Assembly (NCBI RefSeq): GCF_001444425.1
Contig: NZ_CP013189.1
Span: 2,976,001 to 3,040,000 of the forward strand
Source of the DNA: Pseudohongiella spirulinae
Lineage (GTDB): Bacteria > Pseudomonadota > Gammaproteobacteria > Pseudomonadales > Pseudohongiellaceae
Direction of reading: 5' to 3'
Length of the DNA: 64,000 nt
Notes under the pieces: model-generated
What the model saw: the letters and a program-made list of their open reading frames with translations, nothing else
The model's database searches: none
Told to the model about the DNA's origin: nothing
Part shown: positions 10,365-20,006 of the stretch, one piece after another
Numbering within the stretch: position 1 is the first letter of the stretch
Layout of the letters: the number at the start of each line of letters is the position of its first letter
Program-made: the position numbers and the translations under genes

Positions 10365-12182
10365 ATGGCAGGTCTGATTCCCCAGAACTTCATCGACGAT
10401 CTGCTCAGCCGGGTCGACATCGTTGAAGTCATCGACAAGCGGGTCAAGCTGCGCAAGACTGGTAAAAACTATTCGGCCTGCTGCCCTTTTCATCAGGAAA
10501 AAACCCCCTCTTTCAGTGTCGAACCTGAAAAGCAGTTTTATTATTGCTTTGGCTGCGGCGCCGGCGGCAATGCCCTGGGTTTTGTGATGGATTTCGATCA
10601 CAAGGATTTTCCGGAAGCCGTTGAGAGCCTGGCAGCCGAACTCGGCCTGGATGTGCCAAGGGAGCAGCGCGGTGGCAGTGACACCCAACGCAAAGGCGAG
10701 CACGATGAATTGCTGGCCGCACTTGAACAGGCCTGTCTGTATTATCAACAGCAACTGCGCCAGCACCCGTCGCGCGAGCGAGCCGTCAATTATCTGAAAT
10801 CACGCGGCCTGACCGGTCAGATCGCCAAGCGTTTCGGCATCGGCCTGGCGCCACCTGGCTGGGAAAACCTGCTGCAGCACCTGGAAAACTACAAGATCAG
10901 CCGTAGCACACAGGAGAAAGCCGGCCTGATCATTGCCCGCGAAACCGACAAGCGCAAATCTGACACTGACAGTCACTATGACCGTTTTCGCGACCGCATC
11001 ATATTCCCGATCCGCGATGCGCGGGGTCGCGTGATCGCCTTTGGCGGGCGCGTGCTGGGTGACGACAAACCCAAGTACCTGAACTCACCGGAAACACCGG
11101 TCTACCACAAAGGCCGCGAACTTTATGGTCTTTACGAGGCCCGTCAGGCACGCCGCAAACCTGATCGATTCCTGATTGTCGAAGGCTACATGGACGTGGT
11201 GGCGCTGGCTCAGCACGGTATTGATTTTGCCGTGGCCACGCTAGGCACAGCTACCAACACAACCCATCTGACCCGACTGTTTCGCATGGTGCCTGAGGTG
11301 GTGTTCTGCTTTGACGGCGACGCTGCCGGTCGAACAGCCGCCTGGCGCGCACTGCAGGCCTCGCTGGGCTGCATGGAGGATGGCCGCCAGATTCGCTTCC
11401 TGTTCCTGCCCGAAGGAGAAGATCCTGATACGCTGGTGCGCAAGGAAGGGGCCGAAGCATTTCTGAACCGGCTGACATCTGCCCGCTCGCTGTCTGATTA
11501 CTTCTTTGAACACCTGCAAGAAGACCTGGACGCCACCAGCATGGATGGCCGGGCACGCCTGTTCAGCAAGGCCATTCCATTGATCAAGCAACTGCCACGC
11601 GGGCTGTTTCAGCAATTGATGCTCGACGAACTGAGCCGCATTACTCACAGCCAGCGCGAAACCATCAATGAATTGCTGCAAAACGCGCCAACTACCCAGA
11701 CATCCGTGAGTCACGAAGAAGCAGAGGCGCCGCCACCGCCCGACATTCCGCTGCCGCCGGCGGTAGCCTTGCGCACGGCCGCACCTCAGCAACGCGTGAA
11801 GAAACCCGCCGCGCTGGCTGCTATTGAGCTTCTGCTGCATCAGCCCGACCTGGCTCTGTCCACGGAGGTCGATATTGATGCCTTGCGTGAACTGAACGAC
11901 CCAGATCTCCTTCTGTTACTGGATTTGCTTGAATTTGCTCGCAGCCATCCCAATATAAACACCTATGCGCTTTTGGGGCACTGTTATGGCACCCCGACCG
12001 GCAAACGTCTGACACAATTGCTGAAAGCCGAAAAAATAACCCCGGCCTCAGGCCGATCGCATGAATTTTCTTTTATAATCAATTCATTACAACAAGAGGC
12101 TCGCAAGCAGGCCTTACACAAACAACTGCTTGAACGATTGAAACCACATGCACGGTCAGCTAAAAACGACGCCAGCAATTAG
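10365..12182 (+). CDS. dnaG: DNA primase
   Basis: DnaG synthesises the RNA primers of DNA replication. The 605-residue protein has the N-terminal CHC2 zinc ribbon (Cys40, His43, Cys61, Cys64). Next is the RNA-polymerase-like core, with FRDRIIFPI and FGGRVLGD around 205-230. The Toprim motif VEGYMDV lies near 268-274, with the metal-binding FDGDAAGR near 314-321. A Pro-rich linker (about 455-470) leads into the C-terminal DnaB-interaction domain. It is preceded by a GGGGG ribosome site and followed by rpoD. Confidence 0.97.
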   Translation: MAGLIPQNFIDDLLSRVDIVEVIDKRVKLRKTGKNYSACCPFHQEKTPSFSVEPEKQFYYCFGCGAGGNALGFVMDFDHKDFPEAVESLAAELGLDVPREQRGGSDTQRKGEHDELLAALEQACLYYQQQLRQHPSRERAVNYLKSRGLTGQIAKRFGIGLAPPGWENLLQHLENYKISRSTQEKAGLIIARETDKRKSDTDSHYDRFRDRIIFPIRDARGRVIAFGGRVLGDDKPKYLNSPETPVYHKGRELYGLYEARQARRKPDRFLIVEGYMDVVALAQHGIDFAVATLGTATNTTHLTRLFRMVPEVVFCFDGDAAGRTAAWRALQASLGCMEDGRQIRFLFLPEGEDPDTLVRKEGAEAFLNRLTSARSLSDYFFEHLQEDLDATSMDGRARLFSKAIPLIKQLPRGLFQQLMLDELSRITHSQRETINELLQNAPTTQTSVSHEEAEAPPPPDIPLPPAVALRTAAPQQRVKKPAALAAIELLLHQPDLALSTEVDIDALRELNDPDLLLLLDLLEFARSHPNINTYALLGHCYGTPTGKRLTQLLKAEKITPASGRSHEFSFIINSLQQEARKQALHKQLLERLKPHARSAKNDASN

Positions 12183-12191
12183 GGCTTGCGT

Positions 12192-12221
12192 CTGGCATGA
12201 TTGCTATTGCAGAGCTATAAT
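12192..12221 (+). promoter_or_regulatory. Likely internal promoter for rpoD
   Basis: A perfect TATAAT (12216-12221) lies 18 bp after CTGGCA (12192-12197, four of six -35 bases), in the 92-bp dnaG-rpoD gap. Internal promoters in front of rpoD are usual in this operon in other gammaproteobacteria; here it is seen only as sequence. Confidence 0.45.
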
Positions 12222-12274
12222 GCCCGGCTGATTTTTATTTTTAATCCGTCACCAGTCAAACCGAATGGGAAGCT

Positions 12275-14140
12275 ATGTCTGATACGCGCCCGAGCTCAGC
12301 TCAATCCGGCTTAAAAGCCCTCATCGCCAAAGGCAAGGAACAGGGTTATCTGACCTATGCCGAGGTCAACGATCACCTGCCAGACACCATTTCCGACCCG
12401 GATCAGGTTGAAGACATCATCCAGATGATCAACGACATGGGCATCAAGGTGTTCGAAACAGCACCGGATGCCGACGCCCTGTTGTTAGGCGACGGTGACG
12501 ATGGCGAAAGCGGCACCGATGAGCTGGCCGCCGCCGAAGCCGCTGCCGCACTGGCTGCTGTTGAAAACGAAGCTGGCCGGACGACCGACCCGGTGCGCAT
12601 GTATATGCGCGAAATGGGCACCGTTGAGCTGCTGACCCGGGAAGGCGAGATTGTCATCGCCAAGCGGATCGAAGAAGGCCTTCGCGAACTGATGAAGTCC
12701 ATGGCCAGCTTCCCCGGCACCATCGAGCATGTACTGAATGAGTACAGCCTGGTCGCCTCCGAAGAGCGCCGCCTGAGCGATATCATTACCGGCTACCTGG
12801 AAGTCGACGAAGAAGTACCCGCCGCAAGCGCTTCCGCCGACAGCGATGATTCAAGCGATGACAGCAACTCTTCCTCCGATGATGACGATGATACCGTCGC
12901 CGTGACTGACGACGAAGAGACCACCTCGGGCCCTGATCCTGAAGAAGCCCGCCTGCGTTTCGAGGAGTTAAGCAAACAACACCAGACCACTGAGGCTGCA
13001 CTCAAAAAGCACGGCCGTGGACACAAAAAATCCCTCGCGGAACTGGACAAGCTGGGCGATCTGTTTAAAACATTCAAACTGACCCCCAAGCTGTTTGATC
13101 ACCTGGTCAATCAGGCTCGTGTCGCGCTCTTCCGTGTCCGTCGACACGAGCGTGGCATTATGACGCTATGTATCCGCAATGCTGGCATGCCACGCAAGAT
13201 ATTTGTCACCACCTTCCCCGGCAGCGAAGTGGATGAAAAGTGGATTGAACAGTTTGCCAAGAGCAAAGAGCCGTGGGCCACGCGTCTTCAGGACGTTGCC
13301 GAAGAAGTACTACGCACTCAGCGCAAGCTGCAGGCCATGGAAGAAGAAAGCGGACTGACCGTCGCCGAAATCAAAGAGATCAACCGCGGCATGTCCATTG
13401 GTGAAGCCAAGTCACGGCGCGCCAAAAAGGAAATGGTCGAGGCTAACCTGCGTCTGGTGATCTCCATTGCCAAGAAATACACCAACCGCGGACTGCAGTT
13501 CCTGGACCTGATTCAGGAAGGCAATATCGGCCTGATGAAGGCGGTGGACAAATTTGAATACCGCCGTGGTTACAAATTCTCCACGTATGCGACCTGGTGG
13601 ATCCGTCAGGCCATTACCCGCTCGATTGCTGACCAGGCACGCACTATCCGTATCCCGGTACACATGATCGAAACCATCAACAAGCTGAATCGTATCAGCC
13701 GCCAGATGGTGCATGAAAAAGGCCGTGAGCCTACCCCGGAAGAGTTGGGTGAGCGCATGGACATGACCGAAGACAAGGTGCGTCGGGTACTGAAGATTGC
13801 CAAAGAGCCGATCTCCATGGAGACGCCTATTGGTGACGATGAAGACTCACATCTGGGTGATTTTATCGAGGACTCCACTGTTGAGTCACCGGTTGATTCC
13901 TCCATTGAAGAAGGTCTGCGTGAAGCGACCCGTGAGGTGCTCAACAGCCTGACCGCGCGCGAAGCTAAAGTACTGCGCATGCGTTTCGGCATCGACATGA
14001 ATACTGACCATACGCTGGAGGAAGTCGGCAAACAGTTCGACGTGACCCGTGAGCGCATCCGTCAGATAGAAGCCAAGGCTCTGCGCAAACTGCGCCACCC
14101 GACGCGTTCTGACCATCTGCGCAGCTTCCTGGACGAGTAA
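12275..14140 (+). CDS. rpoD: RNA polymerase primary sigma factor (sigma-70)
   Basis: The 621-residue protein is the housekeeping sigma factor. In order it has sigma region 1.1 (about 10-80), region 1.2 ([16 protein letters not shown] near 107-122), and the non-conserved insertion with an acidic Asp/Ser run near 187-222. The core follows: region 2 with [19 protein letters not shown] and [12 protein letters not shown], region 3, and region 4.2 with the helix-turn-helix [20 protein letters not shown] near the C-terminus. Length and order are normal. The stop codon is directly followed by a large palindromic element. Confidence 0.98.
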   Translation: MSDTRPSSAQSGLKALIAKGKEQGYLTYAEVNDHLPDTISDPDQVEDIIQMINDMGIKVFETAPDADALLLGDGDDGESGTDELAAAEAAAALAAVENEAGRTTDPVRMYMREMGTVELLTREGEIVIAKRIEEGLRELMKSMASFPGTIEHVLNEYSLVASEERRLSDIITGYLEVDEEVPAASASADSDDSSDDSNSSSDDDDDTVAVTDDEETTSGPDPEEARLRFEELSKQHQTTEAALKKHGRGHKKSLAELDKLGDLFKTFKLTPKLFDHLVNQARVALFRVRRHERGIMTLCIRNAGMPRKIFVTTFPGSEVDEKWIEQFAKSKEPWATRLQDVAEEVLRTQRKLQAMEEESGLTVAEIKEINRGMSIGEAKSRRAKKEMVEANLRLVISIAKKYTNRGLQFLDLIQEGNIGLMKAVDKFEYRRGYKFSTYATWWIRQAITRSIADQARTIRIPVHMIETINKLNRISRQMVHEKGREPTPEELGERMDMTEDKVRRVLKIAKEPISMETPIGDDEDSHLGDFIEDSTVESPVDSSIEEGLREATREVLNSLTAREAKVLRMRFGIDMNTDHTLEEVGKQFDVTRERIRQIEAKALRKLRHPTRSDHLRSFLDE

Positions 14141-14418
14141 CGCTGGGGACGGAGGCGGTCTACGTCCCCATTTAATCGATTGGTTTGCGCGTCTTGGTGG
14201 TAAACGGGGTGACGGTCGGCCACATTCCTTACGGGAAATTCCGGCGCTGCAGAACTCGACCTCGCGGCTCAGCCGCTCGGGACTCAAACAGGCTTCGCGC
14301 TTTATCGGAATTTCCCGTAAGGAATAAACGTGGCCTGATTGACCGTCACCCCGTTTACCACCAAGACGCTTGATCACTGCCAGTACACTGGGGACGTAGA
14401 CCGCCTCCGTCCCCAGCG
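14141..14418. repeat. Nested inverted-repeat element between rpoD and the glyoxylate regulator
   Basis: Three perfect inverted-repeat layers nest inside one another. The outer arms are 29 bp (14141-14169 with 14390-14418), the middle arms 29 bp (14189-14217 with 14341-14369) and the inner arms 20 bp (14224-14243 with 14306-14325). The inner loop holds a smaller hairpin, GCGGCTCAGCCGC. The outer arm is itself partly palindromic (CGCTGGGGACG and CGTCCCC) and recurs at 19974-20006. The element fills the whole gap from the base after the rpoD stop to the base before the stop of the convergent gene. No reading frame of note lies inside. It may be a REP/BIME-like or MITE-like repeat that also acts as a bidirectional terminator. 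Confidence 0.9.
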
Positions 14419-15987
14419 TCAGCACTCCTCTCTGATTGCCTGCTGCATGCGCTCCATCACTGTCAGTGTGTCGGATGATTCCACCGCCGGATAGCAGCCA
14501 GGTGTGCGTGGGCACATGGTGCCGCGCGAGCAGATCAATCTGGCCGGATTGTTCAGGCCTCTCTCTACCCAGGCTATGTTGAGAATTCGGCCAGCGCTGA
14601 GCAGTGCCTTGTGGATGGGGCGGGGGATTTCGCTGTTGCCGCCGTTTTTGCTGCAGTCTTCTTTCAGGGCGGCGGCTATTTCGGTGCCGGATTGACCGGC
14701 CGCATCGAGTGCCGGGTTAAGATCGATACCGGCGCACAGTACGTGTGCATTGCCAGCCATGTCCTGATCCGGCTTGGACTCACAGCAGTATATTCTGGGT
14801 CCGTCGCGCGTATCCATCACGGATATCTGCGCAGAGGAGCCTTTGAGCGGATCGCCGATCAGGCGGAACACGGCCCAGTGCTGGCATGGGTCCTCAACCT
14901 TTCGCATATTTCCCCAGGGCAACGGAATTCCGTTTCCCCGGTAGACGGCTTTTAAAGTGCCCGGGGCGTAGGCATCAAAATAGTGCCAGTGCGGATAGGG
15001 AGATACCGCAGTCATTCTGCGCATAACTACTGATGGGGACACATCCAGTTGTTTATGAATATCTATTTCATAACCATGTCTGTCCAGCAGTTGCCGAAAC
15101 GGAACCTTGGGACACAACAAGGCGCCTGCAAAAAAACTGCATTCAAAATCGCGCCAGGCGTTCAGAATATCCTGGGCGTCAAGCTCGGAACTGGCGAGTC
15201 GCCCCGAGCTGTTGCTGCTTGGACTTTTGCCAGCCAGCAGAACACTTTTCAGGCCATCCTTGTTATGCAGCGTAAAATGTCCTATATGTAGTGCCAGGTC
15301 GTATTTTAATCGTCCGGTTTGTGACTTCAGAATCTCATTCAGATACAAAGTGCCGGGTGGATCAAAAAAGGAACGGACTGTACTGAGCGAGGACACTCCC
15401 GTTTCATCGCGCACATCCTGCGGCATGCGAGAAAACCACTTGATCTTGACACCCTGCTTTTTCACGATCTCCAGCATATCGTCCACATGCAAAGGCAGTC
15501 GCTTGCCACCGACTTCTTCGGCCGCGCGTTCGATATCCGGAAAGTGATTACGGTTATGTTCCTGGTGGGCACGTATCAGCAAATGTGCCAACTGCCGGCC
15601 GCTGGTGCCGGTCTGCGCCAGCATTTCCGGAATAGCAATCTGCAGAATATCCTGACTGAACAGAAATCCCGGCTCTAACGCCATGCCAGCGATGCCGCCT
15701 CGACCCGTTTTATCAGGCGTAATCGCAGCTTCTGCAGCCGCATCATCCATGAACCATTGCGGATCTTTCTGGAACACGGATGCAATCACGGCCAGTGTTT
15801 CGCGCGCAGGAATGCGCTTGCCCCGTTCAATCATGGATAAATAAGACACTGACGGCGCGAGCTCGGCATCCACTTTGATGCAACGTGCAGACAGATCCTC
15901 CATGGTCAGATGATGCCGCTTGCGCAGGTTGCGTATTTTGGTTCCCAGAAAATGTGAGCGTCGCGTCAGCGTCTGTGCCTGGCTCAT
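14419..15987 (-). CDS. ScfR/RamB-type XRE regulator of acyl-CoA or glyoxylate metabolism
   Basis: A 522-residue regulator. Residues about 8-65 form an XRE-type helix-turn-helix (RNLRKRHHLTMEDLSARC to SYLSMIERGKR). The centre is an ImmA/IrrE (M78)-like region; the zinc site that is often HExxH in that family reads ALHIGH here, so peptidase activity is doubtful. The C-terminal half matches the DUF2083 part of short-chain fatty-acyl/RamB-type regulators. It is divergent from glcB-aceA, which strongly suggests it controls the glyoxylate bypass. The ATG at 15987 is chosen because the HTH follows directly; a longer frame from 16143 would run through the operator region. Confidence 0.85.
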   Translation of the reverse strand: MSQAQTLTRRSHFLGTKIRNLRKRHHLTMEDLSARCIKVDAELAPSVSYLSMIERGKRIPARETLAVIASVFQKDPQWFMDDAAAEAAITPDKTGRGGIAGMALEPGFLFSQDILQIAIPEMLAQTGTSGRQLAHLLIRAHQEHNRNHFPDIERAAEEVGGKRLPLHVDDMLEIVKKQGVKIKWFSRMPQDVRDETGVSSLSTVRSFFDPPGTLYLNEILKSQTGRLKYDLALHIGHFTLHNKDGLKSVLLAGKSPSSNSSGRLASSELDAQDILNAWRDFECSFFAGALLCPKVPFRQLLDRHGYEIDIHKQLDVSPSVVMRRMTAVSPYPHWHYFDAYAPGTLKAVYRGNGIPLPWGNMRKVEDPCQHWAVFRLIGDPLKGSSAQISVMDTRDGPRIYCCESKPDQDMAGNAHVLCAGIDLNPALDAAGQSGTEIAAALKEDCSKNGGNSEIPRPIHKALLSAGRILNIAWVERGLNNPARLICSRGTMCPRTPGCYPAVESSDTLTVMERMQQAIREEC

Positions 15988-16024
15988 GAGCAGGAATCCT
16001 GTTAAGTCAGAAAGTTCTCTTCGG

Positions 16025-16079
16025 TGTAAAAAGCCATTTTTGTAAAATTCACAATGTAAAATTCTGATTGTGAAATTCC
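16025..16079. promoter_or_regulatory. Direct-repeat operator array between the regulator and glcB
   Basis: TGTAAAATTC occurs twice exactly (16041-16050 and 16055-16064), followed by TGTGAAATTC (16070-16079) and preceded by a weaker TGTAAAAAGC (16025-16034). The spacing is 14-16 bp, about one and a half helical turns. The array lies in the 145-bp divergent region between the regulator start and glcB, so it is the obvious candidate binding site for that regulator. Function is inferred from position and periodicity. Confidence 0.55.
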
Positions 16080-16132
16080 ATGCATTCATTCTATACACTA
16101 CCCAGCATTCCAAGCAAGCCGGGAGACCAGAC

Positions 16133-18352
16133 ATGGAAAACACCGCACAAAAAAGCCGGATACAAGCACCAACCGCTCAGCTGTTTGTTGATCCGACGTT
16201 CCGACACTTCCTGGAACAGGAGGTTCTTCCGTTGACCACTTTGAATGCAGCGACATTCTGGGACGACCTGACTGACCTGGTTGCTGAGTTTGCACCGCGC
16301 AATCAGGCGCTGCTGCAACGACGGACTCAGTTGCAACAACAGATCGACAATTGGCACCGGGCCCAGCGCACCCTGCCTGCAGAACAACGTGCCGATAGCG
16401 ACGAGTACGTCGATTTTCTGCGCAACATCGGCTATCTGCAGAACGAACCCGGTTCGGTAGAAATAGATCCGGAACCGGTCGACGAGGAAATTGCCCGGCT
16501 TTCCGGCCCGCAATTGGTTGTACCCATAAAGAACGCCCGCTTCGCCATCAATGCTGCCAATGCACGCTGGGGCAGCCTGTATGACGCACTCTACGGGTCG
16601 GATGTCATCCCCACACAGGGCAGTCTGTCGCCTGGTGAAGGTTACAACCCTGTTCGCGGCGCCGCAGTCATACGCTACGCCAAAGATTTTCTGGATGCCA
16701 CATTCCCCTTGCGGGACGGCTCTCATCACGACGCTTGCCGTTACCTTGTCGCAGACGGCGAACTGCAGGTCAAACTGTGCGAGCGGCGCATCACAACCTT
16801 ACGTAACCCCGCACAATGGGTCGGCTTCATTGGCGGACACGACAGCCTGCGCTCTGTGTTTCTGCAGAACAACGGCTTGCATGTCGAAATCCGAATCGAC
16901 CGTAGCCGCAGCCCCGGCGCCGAAGATATCGCTGGAGTGCAGGACGTCATCGTGGAGTCAGCTCTGACCACCATCATGGACGGAGAGGACTCGGTTGCCG
17001 CCGTCGACACCGAAGACAAGCTGGAGGTGTATCGCAACTGGCTGGGCCTGATACATGGCACGCTCACAGCCAGCTTCAACAAGAACGGGACACGTCATAT
17101 TCGCACACTGAACTGTGATCGGGTCATTACGGGGCGAGACGGGCAGCACCGAACTTTAAGAGGACGTTCGCTGATGATGATGCGCAACGTGGGCCTGCTG
17201 ATGGATACGGAGTTGCTGCTCGACGCCCGGGGCAATAGGGTCCCGGAGGGCATTGTCGATGCAGTCGTGACTGCACTGATTGCATCGCTGGATGTACGCG
17301 GCTCTCACGCCGGACGCAATTCTCAATGCGGAAATATCTACGTCGTCAAACCCAAACTTCACGGGCCGGATGAAGTAGCGTTTACCGATGCTCTGATGGA
17401 GCGCGTCGAAGACTTGCTAAGGCTTCCGCGCCACACCATCAAGCTGGGCATTATGGACGAAGAACGACGCACATCTGTCAATCTGAAAGCCTGCCTGGCG
17501 CAAGCAGCTCAGCGTGTCGTGTTTATCAATACAGGATTTCTGGACCGCACCGGTGATGAAATTCACACCTGCATGCAAGCAGGTGCGTTCCTGCCCAAAG
17601 CAGAGATTAAGGGCAGCGACTGTATACGGGCCTATGAAAACTGCAATGTAGACACCGGCCTGGCCTGCGGTTTGCCCGGCAAGGGGCAGATCGGCAAAGG
17701 CATGTGGCCAAAGCCAGATAAAATGGCAGACATGATGCGCGAAAAATTGATGCATCCGCAGGCCGGGGCCAACACAGCCTGGGTACCTTCACCAACCGCA
17801 GCCACCCTGCACGCCCTGCATTATCATCAGGTAAACGTACGCGAACGACAGAAAAGTCTTTATAAAAGTCAGGTGTCCTGTTTAGAGAATATGCTGACAC
17901 CTCCTCTACTGCCGGCCGGTCGACGTTTGTCAGAAGCAGAAATAGTCGCCGAACTGCAAAACAATGTTCAGGGTATTCTGGGATATGTCGTGCGCTGGAT
18001 TAACCAGGGCATCGGCTGCTCTAAAGTACCGGATTTTAATCAGGTCGGACTGATGGAGGACCGCGCCACATTGCGCATCTCCAGTCAGCACATCGCCAAC
18101 TGGCTGCTGCACGGACTGTGCAACAAAGAGCAGGTGCTGTCCATCATGACCCGCATGGCCGCGCTGGTCGACAAACAAAATCAGCACGATCCCGATTACC
18201 GCCCCATGACACCGCAACCCGAAAACAGCCTGCCCTTTCAGGCAGCCTGCGCGCTGATATTCGACGGCAATCAACAGCCTAACGGATACACCGAACCCGT
18301 ACTGCACCATTACCGCAAGTTGGCCAAAAACCAGCAGACAGATATCAAGTAA
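16133..18352 (+). CDS. glcB: Malate synthase G
   Basis: Condenses glyoxylate with acetyl-CoA to malate in the glyoxylate bypass. The 739-residue protein is the long single-chain G isoform (about 720-730 residues in the family). The catalytic TIM-barrel part has LRGRSLMMMRNVGLLM near 343-358 with the active-site Arg, and MDEERRTSVNLKAC near 441-454 with conserved metal/glyoxylate-site residues. The later GKGMWPKPDKMADM segment is also typical. The start at 16133 has GGGAG 7 bp upstream and gives the expected N-terminus; an upstream ATG at 16070 lies inside the operator repeats. It is followed 21 bp later by aceA. Confidence 0.95.
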   Translation: MENTAQKSRIQAPTAQLFVDPTFRHFLEQEVLPLTTLNAATFWDDLTDLVAEFAPRNQALLQRRTQLQQQIDNWHRAQRTLPAEQRADSDEYVDFLRNIGYLQNEPGSVEIDPEPVDEEIARLSGPQLVVPIKNARFAINAANARWGSLYDALYGSDVIPTQGSLSPGEGYNPVRGAAVIRYAKDFLDATFPLRDGSHHDACRYLVADGELQVKLCERRITTLRNPAQWVGFIGGHDSLRSVFLQNNGLHVEIRIDRSRSPGAEDIAGVQDVIVESALTTIMDGEDSVAAVDTEDKLEVYRNWLGLIHGTLTASFNKNGTRHIRTLNCDRVITGRDGQHRTLRGRSLMMMRNVGLLMDTELLLDARGNRVPEGIVDAVVTALIASLDVRGSHAGRNSQCGNIYVVKPKLHGPDEVAFTDALMERVEDLLRLPRHTIKLGIMDEERRTSVNLKACLAQAAQRVVFINTGFLDRTGDEIHTCMQAGAFLPKAEIKGSDCIRAYENCNVDTGLACGLPGKGQIGKGMWPKPDKMADMMREKLMHPQAGANTAWVPSPTAATLHALHYHQVNVRERQKSLYKSQVSCLENMLTPPLLPAGRRLSEAEIVAELQNNVQGILGYVVRWINQGIGCSKVPDFNQVGLMEDRATLRISSQHIANWLLHGLCNKEQVLSIMTRMAALVDKQNQHDPDYRPMTPQPENSLPFQAACALIFDGNQQPNGYTEPVLHHYRKLAKNQQTDIK

Positions 18353-18373
18353 ACGGCAATTCAGGAGAACGCC

Positions 18374-19972
18374 ATGATGAACTACCAGCAAGAAATGAAA
18401 CAGAACACCAACCTGTTGGCATCACAAGGTGCCACCTGGAACTCACTGAATCCTGAATACATAACACGCATGCGCTTGCAGAACCGCTTTGCTACCGGCC
18501 TGGATATCGCACGCTACACAGCCGGTATCATGCGACGAGACATAGCAGCCTATGACCGCGACCCGACTGATTACACCCAGTCTCTGGGCTGCTGGCACGG
18601 TTTTATTGGTCAGCAGAAAATGATCTCCATAAAGAAGCACTTTGGCTCAACAAAGGGGCGTTATCTGTACCTGTCAGGCTGGATGATTGCCGCACTGCGC
18701 TCGGAGTTTGGCCCGCTGCCCGATCAGTCGATGCACGAGAAAACCGCTGTACCGGCCTTGATAGAGGAGCTGTACACATTCCTGCGGCAGGCCGATGCCC
18801 GCGAGCTGAACCACCTGTTCAAAGAGCTTGATGCGGCCAGAAAGCGCGGCGATCAGCTGGCCGAGCAAGCCGCTTTGCGCAAGATTGATAACTTTGAAAC
18901 CCATGTAGTTCCCATCATTGCAGATATCGATGCCGGCTTCGGTAACGAAGAAGCGACCTACCTGCTGGCCCGGAAGATGATCGAGGCTGGCGCCTGCTGC
19001 ATACAGATTGAGAACCAGGTGTCGGACGCCAAGCAGTGCGGTCATCAGGACGGCAAGGTCACCGTGCCACACGAGGACTTTCTGGCCAAGATAAACGCGG
19101 TGCGCTACGCGTTTCTGGAACTTGGCGTTGACGACGGCGTGATTGTGGCTCGAACCGACTCGCTGGGCGCTGGCCTGACCCAAAAAATCCCTGTGTCACA
19201 AACACCCGGCGACCTGGCTGATCAGTACAATGCCTTTATTGATGGCGATGTCATCAACTCGCTTGATGAACTCAAGTCGGGCGACATGGCGCTGCGACGT
19301 GGCGATGACTTCATCAAACCAACACGGCTGGCAAACGGCCTGGTAAGATTCAAGCCGGACAGCGGCGTAGATCGTGTCGTGCTGGACTGCATCACCTCCC
19401 TGCAGCACGGCGCTGACCTGCTGTGGATCGAAACCGAAAAACCGCACCTGGAGCAGATCGCCAGCATGGTCGCGCGTATTCGCGAGGTCGAGCCGACAGC
19501 CAAACTGGTGTACAACAACAGCCCGTCGTTCAACTGGACGTTGAATTTCCGTCAGCAGGTATTTGACGCCTGGCAACAGGAAGGCCGTGACCTCAGCAGC
19601 TATCAACGCGACCGTCTGATGGATGTCGGCTACGATCAGAGTGAACTGGCCCAGGAGGCGGACAGACGGATTCAGAATTTCCAGCGTGATGCGGCCACGC
19701 AGGCGGGTGTCTTCCACCACCTGATCACACTGCCGACCTACCATACTGCGGCACTGTCCACAGACGACCTGGCACAGGGGTATTTCGGCGAACAGGGCAT
19801 GCTGGCCTACGTGCAGAAAGTACAGCGCCAGGAAATACGTCGCGGGCTGGCCTGCGTCAAACATCAGGACATGGCGGGCTCCAACATCGGTGATGACCAC
19901 AAGGAGTACTTTGCCGGAGACAACGCACTGAAGGCGTCCGGCAAGGACAACACCATGAACCAGTTTGGCTGA
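18374..19972 (+). CDS. aceA: Isocitrate lyase (long form)
   Basis: Cleaves isocitrate to succinate and glyoxylate. The 532-residue protein belongs to the longer Pseudomonas-type branch, as opposed to the 430-residue enterobacterial one. The catalytic motif is KQCGH near 217-221 (KKCGH in the short form), and IADIDAGFGNEEATY near 177-191 carries metal/substrate residues. AGGAG lies 9 bp before the start. It forms an operon with glcB and ends two bases before a palindromic repeat. Confidence 0.95.
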   Translation: MMNYQQEMKQNTNLLASQGATWNSLNPEYITRMRLQNRFATGLDIARYTAGIMRRDIAAYDRDPTDYTQSLGCWHGFIGQQKMISIKKHFGSTKGRYLYLSGWMIAALRSEFGPLPDQSMHEKTAVPALIEELYTFLRQADARELNHLFKELDAARKRGDQLAEQAALRKIDNFETHVVPIIADIDAGFGNEEATYLLARKMIEAGACCIQIENQVSDAKQCGHQDGKVTVPHEDFLAKINAVRYAFLELGVDDGVIVARTDSLGAGLTQKIPVSQTPGDLADQYNAFIDGDVINSLDELKSGDMALRRGDDFIKPTRLANGLVRFKPDSGVDRVVLDCITSLQHGADLLWIETEKPHLEQIASMVARIREVEPTAKLVYNNSPSFNWTLNFRQQVFDAWQQEGRDLSSYQRDRLMDVGYDQSELAQEADRRIQNFQRDAATQAGVFHHLITLPTYHTAALSTDDLAQGYFGEQGMLAYVQKVQRQEIRRGLACVKHQDMAGSNIGDDHKEYFAGDNALKASGKDNTMNQFG

Positions 19973-19973
19973 G

Positions 19974-20006
19974 CGCTGGGGACGTAGACCGCCTCCGTCC
20001 CCAGCG
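19974..20006. repeat. Short palindromic repeat between convergent genes
   Basis: CGCTGGGGACG (19974-19984) pairs with CGTCCCCAGCG (19996-20006), an 11-bp stem with an 11-nt loop. The last 29 bases are identical to the right arm of the 14141-14418 element. It fills the gap between aceA and the convergent gene whose stop begins at 20007, so it may terminate both. Confidence 0.85.
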
